Position numbers and translations under genes: made by a program. A stretch of DNA of 64,000 bases, from the NCBI GenBank assembly GCA_015501075.1, contig JADNYJ010000007.1, positions 372,001 through 436,000 of the forward strand, given 5' to 3'. Position 1 is the first letter of the stretch, and each line of letters begins with the position of its first letter. Shown piece after piece: positions 56,835 to 64,000 of this stretch. Source of the DNA: Gymnopilus junonius (taxonomy: Eukaryota; Basidiomycota; Agaricomycetes; Agaricales; Galerinaceae). Below the pieces are notes generated by a model, which saw nothing but the letters and a program-made list of their open reading frames with translations, was not told the DNA's origin and made no database searches.

Positions 56835-58486
56835 ATGAATCAATCGGGAATTAACAGCCTTCCGGACGAAGTCCTTGACCAGATTTTTAATCATCCTGAC
56901 GTCCCCCTTGGTGATTTATTCAATACTGCTTTGACCTGCAGACGCCTGCATTATACTTGCCTCCCGCTATATTTCGGTCGTTTTGGGATTCTTGACCCAT
57001 CAGAATGTTGTGACATTGTCTTTCAACCCCCTCTGGACGATCAGAACATAAAGGATGCCTTATCTGGCCTGAGGATCGCCCTCTTTATACAATCTACGAA
57101 GAAACTCGTCTGTCGATTTAACGACCTGGACGACTACCGTCTAGTCATCAAAAACATGGATCGTTTACACAGTTTTATCTCCCACCTGACAGTAATGGAC
57201 GATGTAACATTGGTTTTCGCAAGTCAGCGATGCGGTTGCTGCTCAGACTTTGATCCAGGGGAGACAGTAGACGATGAACTGAAGAAGTGGTCTCAATCAA
57301 TAGGAAGAATCTTAAATACGACGCTCTCAAAATCATGCACGTCGTTAACCATCACTGGCGGCCGCTATATGGGTCATTCCTACTCTTTCAAATCGGGACA
57401 TAAAGCGTCAGAGACTGAATCAGACAAAAGTCGTGGCGCCTTTTCTGCTATTAAGAATTTGTTTGGCAAAGGAAAACAAGCTGGATCCAATATCACAAAT
57501 GCCGACAATCCAACCGACGTTTTAAGAGGGGGCAACTGGCAATTCAATCGTGCAACAGGAACAGGAAATGCTATTGTTCTCACTTCTCTATCGATATCAG
57601 CAAAAAACACGTCCGTTCTCCGCTCACTGAATATCCGGTCCATGATGTTCACCGTGCCGCCGCTCCTACATTGGTTAATATCCGCATTGCAGCTGCAATC
57701 CATCGAGTCTCTTTCACTGACAAACCTGCAAGTACACAGGAAATACTGGCCTGCCATCCTTTTTCTTATCGCTACAAACGCTCCACATCTCCTTGAACTT
57801 CGCCTTTCACGTTTACGCCAGCTGGATCCTGCTGATATACTCGCTTTTATTTCTAGTTTTCCGCGCTTGACAGTCCTTCACATTGGACATAACGTCGATA
57901 GCGTCGATAACTTTGACCTGGGACCATTTCCTGACTTCCCTTATCTTATATCCCTCTACGCTCCAGCAGCCTGGATCTAAAGCTGTTCTCTTCCCAAAGG
58001 AAGGGCTTATCACGTCTCGAATCACTTTGCATCGTTTATAACATAAAGAATGATGGTCTTGCCCATTGGCTCCAGCGTCCATCTTCGCCCTCCATCCCCA
58101 TGTTATTGAAGGAACATCAACGTCCCCTGACGATCTCCTTGACGGTGTATCTTGGAAGTAGTCCTGGATGGAAGATGCTTGAGCATATCAATACGGCGGA
58201 CCACGTCCAGAGACCTGAGGTGGATGATATCAATAGCCTTACACTTGTGTTGGACCAGCAGATCAAAAGTGGTGATACGGGCCTAGCACAGGTCTTACCA
58301 AAGTGGACAAGTCTTTTCTACGGTATCCACCACCTGTCCTTAGACTTCCATTCGAAGGCATTGAGTCTATCTGAAACTACGATGTTGGCAAAGCAAATCA
58401 TTCACGAAGACAGACTCCCTTTTCTATCTAGCCTTGAAGTCAATGGGAAGGAGATTAATAGGAAATCTGAAGTGGAAGAAAGTTAG
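56835..58486 (+). pseudogene. F-box/leucine-rich protein, broken by one frameshift
   Basis: The N-terminus is an F-box: INSLPDEVLDQIFNHPDVPL, LFNTALTCRRLHYTCLPLYF. F-boxes bind Skp1 in SCF ubiquitin ligases. Leucine-rich text follows (LHWLISALQLQSIESLSLTN, LTVLHIGHNVDSVDNFDLG). The frame stops at 57980 after ISLYAPAAWI. One register away the coding text goes on without a gap, SSLDLKLFSSQRKGLSRLES, LCIVYNIKNDGLAHWLQRPS, to a TAG at 58486, giving about 550 residues in all. The shift maps to the CC at 57963-57964 and acts as one missing base. No intron fits. Either a recent pseudogene or a base-call error; this family is expanded and variable in agaricomycetes. Confidence 0.75.
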
Positions 58487-58696
58487 TGTCCAATGATATG
58501 AGACTATACTGTAGTTACTGTTTTTCTATTTTCATATGCCTTATCAGACAGATAATGGATGAACAATCAGTCTACTAGCATACAAAGGTACAAATACAAT
58601 GAAAACTACTTTACAGATAATTATTATGATATACAATAAAAATGGGTGAAATCCAAGCATCAGCAGCAACCAAAACCCAAATCGAAGAAAACGGTC

Positions 58697-60759
58697 CTAT
58701 CTACGCTTCTTTGTAGTTGAACCTTCTCGTTCAACAGAATTGTTCGCCCGAAGGCGCTTGCTGCTCCTTGGGGTGCGAGCCAGCTCGTAAATGGCCTCGT
58801 CGAAGAGAGACAGGACTTTTTGATAGTCTTCCTCAGAGTCTGCCTTGACCTGACTGATGACCCTGAAAAAACCTTCCTCGGTCTTCATTCTCCTATCGCG
58901 AACTTTACTTCTAAAAAAATCCAACAGGTTTCTGAACAACGCTTGGAATACCGGGCCAAAGAAGGGCGAGATAAGTTCATCGACGCTGTCGTTGAAATAC
59001 ATCCATTTCTTTGAGTTTAACGCGACCGAATTGTGCAAGTTGAACCAATTGGCTAGTAAGGCGGGTGATCTGATGACTGTTTTTGGACCGGTAAACCTGA
59101 ATACGATGGAGCAGAATACGTAGAAGAAAGATTCCAAATCATCCAAGTGATTGTGGGGTGAAGAAGCACCCCCAGTTTCGTAGCATTCGAGGTTGTTGAC
59201 AGAAAGAAAAGCGTGGGAACCCTAGTAAAAGGTTAGCAATTCTGTGAGGTTGCACAGGGTTCAGAATACATACCACAGCTGCGCGCACGAAAAGACTTTG
59301 GCTCTTTGACTGATTCAACCGTTTCGCATGACTAAGGTCAATAAGGACACCTCTCGTTCCTTCGGTCTTGCCCCGTCCAATCACTATATTGCCAGGATGA
59401 ACATCACGATGAAGGATGGCGCGTTTCCATAAATTTCGGTGACCTGGTACACGATAAGAATAAAAAAGGTGGCGAAAAGCTGAGCAGCTCACCTGAAATA
59501 GCGTCCCGAAGTGCACACAAAAACTCTTGGGCCGATTCAAACTCTGTGATAGGTTTCCCCGCGTTCTGAGAACGATCCGGGTGAAGACCAAGTCAGAGAA
59601 TCTGGGTCCTGTATATCTATTGCAGTCATCCCCGGAATTCTCCTATCCGAAATTCGGCTGAGGTTTTCGTGTGCGACTATCTGACTGACACCAGCAAGGC
59701 CTTTAGAAGCTTTGAGTAAGTTGACTTCCATACAGAGTTCCGAGACCCATGTATCCTTGATCACAAGTTCCATGCCAGTAATGGGATCAGTGGCTTTCCA
59801 GCAGATAGTGCCGCAGCTCCTAATCATGATAACCTTGTAAAACGGCTCCAGGCTAATGAGCGGGTAGCAAACATATCTTCCATCGTCATCCAGGCTCCTG
59901 ATAAAGCGCTGCTTTCCTTTCCAGAAGACACTTGTGTCAAAGCCAATTAGGCTGTCATCGGGCGAAACAACTCCAAGAATAAGGCGGACAAAATCGAGGG
60001 GATTCTCGTGAATGTTGAAGCTTGAGAAAAAAGTGGTGCCACTGCGGTCGAATAGATAAAGCATGACGTCCTGCTCAGTAATCCGGAGAGAGTAGACAGC
60101 ACTGCGGTTGCTTTGCATACTGAAACACGACTGTGAAAAGCCATTAGATATATCACCACTGGTGGCACCTTTATTACGCACGCTGCAAAGATTCCTAGTT
60201 GCACAATATCCTTCGCCTGGTTTGCATTTCCGTAGGTCTTGACCATTATCGGAGAAGCGCATATCGGGTACACATCACCGCTACTAAGGTTGTGGGCTGG
60301 ATCGACGACCGAATGGAAGGCTCCTTCTGCCTCCGTGATCAACGCGCAGATAGAAGGGATCGTCAGCCATGCCGAGTAGTTTAAAAGTAGGGACTTGGAG
60401 TCGATGGGTGCAAAAACGTCGCGAGTTTTGGTATAGCCGAAATGCTTCAGAATGGCTTGAAGGATGTTAAACACCGGATAGCGGACTTCGGTATCTTGAA
60501 CAGGTGCCCAGGGCATATGTATCCACCGTCTTCTCGTGTTGTCGTATAGGCCACATTGACCTAGAAATATTTCGACTTGCGCCTCTGTAGGAACACGTCC
60601 GATGAAGGCATTGATCCCGAAGGACTGATCACAGTATGCAGTTTCTACTAAGGATGTGGCACTCGTAAACAATTCCTCAACCAAGTCCATGACTGATCTC
60701 GGAGTCGTTGAGCAGAGTGAGGTTAGAGGAAGAAAGAGACTCACGCCTCGAGTTTCCAT
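58697..60759 (-). pseudogene. FunK1-type protein kinase, with three apparent frameshifts
   Basis: FunK1 kinases are an expanded basidiomycete family of protein-kinase-like proteins. The N-terminal FunK1 region runs from METRGVSLFLPLTSLCS through YSAWLTIPSICALITEAEGA. The kinase part holds LYLFDRSGTTFFSSFNIHEN, the ATP-lobe VIKDTW, KPITEFESAQEFLCALRDAI, the catalytic loop AILHRDVHPGNIVIG, the Mg-binding-like GVLIDLSHAKRL, and DDLESFFYVFCSIV before a basic tail (STTKKRR). Two introns near the 3' end (59491-59433 region and 59272-59222 region) join correctly. The coding register changes at about 60266, 59590 and 59558, each as if one base were missing in a short homopolymer. Either a decaying gene or under-called bases. 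Confidence 0.75.
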
Positions 60760-61060
60760 GTTTTTAAGTCACTTGATTACAATGGTGAATGTTTTGAGCG
60801 CGTCGTCCATTGTGTTCCGTTGATGGGCCATAGGTGGAACGAACTCGGTTTGCGATCCAATGTACATTTCCTAAAACGTAGCAGGTTTCCATAGTCAGTC
60901 ATCGCACGGTCACGAGAGTCAATCATGTGCTCAGGTGCATCTAATCTTATCAATGTCATGTTAATGAGCAATACCCAAGTGTGCTTCTAAATTGTTAGCG
61001 TATTCCTCGTCAAACAACAAATGAAAGCGTACCGAGGTTTAAGACTTGAAAGACAACAGA

Positions 61061-61555
61061 TCAAGTCGTCATATGTTGTTCGCGGGAGAAATTGAGAGAG
61101 ATTACATACTTCAAACCAACGCCTTCAACTCTGTCACGGTCGACCAGTATTCAGTGAGAAAAAAAGGACGCAAATTGTGGCAGTATGGTTTCATTAGTCA
61201 TAAAGTAAACCTGCTTGAATGCAGGTCGTGTATTTTCAAGAGGCTCGTTGAGAAGCTTAAATGCCCCAAAACGTTCCCCATTGTCGACCGTAAATTTAAC
61301 CCATAGTCCAGAGTAGGGACAGTTGACTGTTAGACCCTAAAGGGCAGGTGTTTGATGAGTAACATTGTCATAGATGGGTAAGTCGATTTATGGTACGCAC
61401 TGAGCAGCCATTCGCCTTAAATATTCATTAAGCACTTTCACAACCTCTTCGACGAAGACAGCAGGTGAAGCATGCGGTACTTCAACAGGACTAGGCGGTG
61501 GCACGTCCTTGGCGTCGTGTTCGAAGTTGTGCATGGCAGTGCTGAAGGTAAGCAT
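61061..61555 (-). CDS. Probable small spliced gene, unrecognised
   Basis: Exon 1 (61555-61397) reads MLTFSTAMHNFEHDAKDVPP, PSPVEVPHASPAVFVEEVVK, VLNEYLRRMAAQC. A 60-nt intron (GTACCA to CTTTAG) joins in frame to GLTVNCPYSGLWVKFTVDNG, ERFGAFKLLNEPLENTRPAF, KQVYFMTNETILPQFA. A second, short 39-nt intron may follow, with VEGVGLKYVISLNFSREQHM to a stop at 61061; this last part is the least certain. A TATAAA lies 75 bp upstream of the ATG on the same strand. The text reads like a folded cytosolic protein, but I recognise no family. It lies upstream of, and in the same direction as, the FunK1 kinase. Confidence 0.45.
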
Positions 61556-61629
61556 CGTCCTGGTTGTCCGAGGGTCCTGGTCGTTGATGGATGGTGAGTT
61601 CTGAGGGAGTGTCCACTCAAGGGCAGCAA

Positions 61630-61635
61630 TTTATA
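61630..61635 (-). promoter_or_regulatory. TATA box of the small gene at 61061-61555
   Basis: TATAAA on the minus strand (in AGTATAAATTGC), 75 bp upstream of the ATG at 61555. Confidence 0.5.
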
Positions 61636-62291
61636 CTGCGAACAGAAGGGCCATGCACGTGGGAGTTCCATCAAAGACAATGGGCGTTGTCGACTACTTT
61701 GGCCCATTGTCGGAGTCACGACCAGAGGGCTGTCCCTGCATAGGCTCGAACATGAATGAACACCATGATCAATGCAGATAGGTTGAATGTTCCGCAAACA
61801 AATCCTCATTCAGTATCGCTCGATCACGAAAGTCATTGATTTTCAAAGCAGGATAAAGGCTCAGCACTGCCAAAAAATCATAATCCACTAGCAGAAAGCG
61901 AGCACAAGATTCCCGGGCCAATATAGTACATACCTACTCTATAATCCAGAACCCAGGATGTGAAAAGAATCCTATCTTTTATGGCTGCTTGAAATAATAG
62001 TGGGAAGAATGACTGGAACCAGTCATCTTTTACGATGTATTGTAGGAGCATACAACAGCAGAAGTGATCGAACACGAGGCAGGCCTTAGCGCCGGTGGAC
62101 GTCAGAGCGGATTTCATACCTTGCTTTTACAGAGCAGTTGACTTTGAAAAATAACGGACCAAATGCACACTGCAGCCTGCTTTTACCAAAGAGCTTGCAG
62201 GACAATCAGAGCATTGTGGGTCCATGTCGACGGTGGACATAAAAGAGACTCCGTTTGGGTTAAACCGTGATTAATTGCGTCGAGCGTGGGA
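61636..62291. other. Intergenic, about 0.65 kb
   Basis: Divergent region between the small minus-strand gene and the TPR-like gene. Short minus frames (for example 61878-62117) are unsupported. No other structure seen. Confidence 0.4.
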
Positions 62292-62298
62292 ATATATA
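62292..62298 (+). promoter_or_regulatory. TATA box of the TPR-like gene
   Basis: ATATATA about 110 bp upstream of the ATG at 62407. Confidence 0.45.
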
Positions 62299-62406
62299 GC
62301 CATACTCAAATTTCTCTCCCGCTTAAAGTTGAACATCGAACTGTGTAGCCTTTACTTCTCCATTCTTGCCCTAACATAGGGTGCGACATTTTCCATATTC
62401 CTTGCC

Positions 62407-64000
62407 ATGGTTGTCCCGCTGTCCCCTGATACAGACGCGCCGTCGTCTCCAGACGCCGACACCCCTACCAACACTACCATTTCAGAGTTATCAACACCCC
62501 TTACACATTCAGGCCGCACGTCGCCCACCGGTGTCGAAGTCAGTGAAGTCACAGAAGATGTTGGCACCACAGCTGCTCCCAAGAAAAAGAAGAAGAAGAA
62601 ACCCAAGAAGTCCGCCAAATCTAAGGACGCGTCGGCACCCAAAACCAAGGAAGAAGTGGATCCGGAGGGTCACCAACCCGTTCTTTGCATCAGCAGAAAT
62701 AAGCACTGGCGCTATATAAGCTCCTACCATGTATGTTCAAAATTTTTGGACTCCAGATTGACGTGGCCGATGCTTAACTTTCTATAGGGACCTTGGCTTC
62801 AACTACCTCTGGAACTTCTTGATTCCTTGTTAACCCTCAATCTCGACCCTGGTACCCTAACCGGACCAGAAGCTCGACTCCCCCCTTTACTCACTTCTTC
62901 ATCCAATGGTTCATCCAACAAGCAACGGGACCGTGGTCTCTCTGGCTTCAGCGAGCTATCATATCCTGATTCGCCTCGCAGCCCATTCGCCTCTATACCT
63001 TTACCCCCTCCCTTCCCCCCACCTAAGCCCGGAAAGGCTACACCCCCACCAATTGATCCTGGTGTTTTTCGTTCGGTTAGGAATATTCGCCGCCTCATAG
63101 ACGAAGCAGCTGAACTATCAGTACGCGCTTCTTCTGGCTTATCTGCTGCCGAATTAGGCTCCATGAGGTCCAGCTCGGGCCTCAATGGAAGCCCTTGGGC
63201 AGCTGCTCAGTCACTTGGCCTCAATCCTCTCGGTAATAATTCGGGAGGCAGAAATGTAGCCATGTCAGCGATGCGTATCCATCGCTTACGAGCTCTCGCC
63301 GTGCAAAAATTGGCACAGGCCTATAAGGCCGATGAGGTCGCCTCCAGCGTGATGGTCATGCAGGGAGGCAGCGTCTTCGATGACGTAGCTGAGCGTGTTC
63401 TCAAAATGGGTCAGTAATGCGGTCATAACTTTTTTTTTGCGTTTTCAGCTGCTGAAAAATTCTCGCAGATCCTAACGATGCTGATGCTAAATATGTTCAT
63501 TTCTTTCATGAGAAGATCCCTTCTCGGTGAGTATTTGGCACTGTATTGTTATCAGACCATTTTTGACATGAATTTACTAGGCAATTAGCCGAATCGACGA
63601 GTACGAACGTTTTAAACGAATTAATTGCAGCTTATCCTCAACGATTGGAATACTATCGCACTCGTGGAATCGTCCACTGCTTCCGCGACGAATTTCAGCT
63701 GGCTGCAAAGGACTTCACCCATGCTCTCAAGGAAGCCAGGGCCGTCCGCAAAGCCAAAATGGGACACCACAGCACCACACCACAGACTGAATCCAGGGCC
63801 AATAAGCATGGAAAACGTCGGAAGAATGCTGCAGGAAATCGCACAAACGGCCAGGCCCCACCCGATGGTACGAGTGTGATGGATGGGGTGGACAATTCAG
63901 ACGGGGAGCCGCTTCTAAAACATCCCTCTGTTTTAGAAGATGCTCCCGACCCTATTGAACCTCAACTCTTATTCCTTCGCGGTGCTGCCTACCTCCAGCA
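62407..64000 (+). CDS. Conserved basidiomycete TPR-like protein (3' end outside window)
   Basis: Starts MVVPLSPDTDAPSSPDADTP. A Lys run (KKKKKKKPKKSAKSKD) that could be a nuclear or nucleolar signal follows. After an intron (GTATGT to TTCTATAG) comes GPWLQLPLELLDSLLTLNLD, a Pro-rich linker, GVFRSVRNIRRLIDEAAELS, VRASSGLSAAELGSMRSSSG, GSPWAAAQSLGLNPLGNNSG and MHRLRALAVQ-like MRIHRLRALAVQKLAQAYKA. The final exons have helical-repeat text (NVLNELIAAYPQRLEYYRTR, GIVHCFRDEFQLAAKDFTHA, LKEARA) matching tetratricopeptide-like units. The window ends inside the exon at LLFLRGAAYLQ. The phrases are of a conserved kind I associate with agaricomycete proteins of unknown function. TPR units suggest a scaffold role. 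Confidence 0.75.

Overview
The window is nuclear DNA of a filamentous basidiomycete, most likely an agaricomycete. Genes are densely packed and cut by many 50-60 nt GT-AG introns with CTNAC/CTNAT branch points. Families typical of mushrooms occur (FunK1 kinase, DUF6534 membrane protein, F-box/LRR protein), and there is a cellular QDE-1-type RNA-dependent RNA polymerase. No bacterial operons, CRISPR arrays, rRNA or convincing tRNA genes were seen. All exon joins come from reading splice sites and conserved residues by eye, so small exon edges may shift.

Left part (1-37.7 kb), gene-dense and mostly conserved functions: the last exon of a Ser/Gly-rich protein; a TXNDC17/TRP14-like thioredoxin; a small one-pass membrane protein; a MOCS1-type molybdopterin gene (MoaA+MoaC) divergent from proteasome subunit beta-3 (PUP3); a type II membrane glycosyltransferase-like protein; a NIPSNAP protein; a Zn2Cys6 transcription factor; a forkhead factor; U3 snoRNP protein UTP13; a class IV aminotransferase resembling aminodeoxychorismate lyase; a DUF6534 membrane protein; an O-methyltransferase; an NBR1-like selective-autophagy receptor; RIB7 (riboflavin synthesis); the RNAi-type RdRP; and a centrin divergent from it.

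Middle part (37.7-56.8 kb), gene-poor: only one clear gene, a Msn2/4-like C2H2 factor at 43.4-45.8 kb. The rest holds short, mutually conflicting open frames, a few of them splice-compatible, that I cannot assign. They may be decayed genes or small unrecognised ones.

Right part (56.8-64 kb): an F-box protein and a FunK1 kinase, each broken by single-base frameshifts that all fall in short homopolymers; a probable small unrecognised gene with its own TATA box; and the start of a conserved TPR-like basidiomycete protein that runs off the end.

Most neighbours are functionally unrelated, as is usual in fungi. The links visible here are two divergent promoters (MOCS1/PUP3 and RdRP/centrin), a very tight convergent pair (UTP13/ABZ2-like), and three dispersed cofactor enzymes (MOCS1, RIB7, ABZ2-like). 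The most interesting points are a MOCS1 gene whose C-terminal intron can yield either a MoaA ending in Gly-Gly or a MoaA-MoaC fusion, and a 12-nt microexon that carries the catalytic core of the RdRP.
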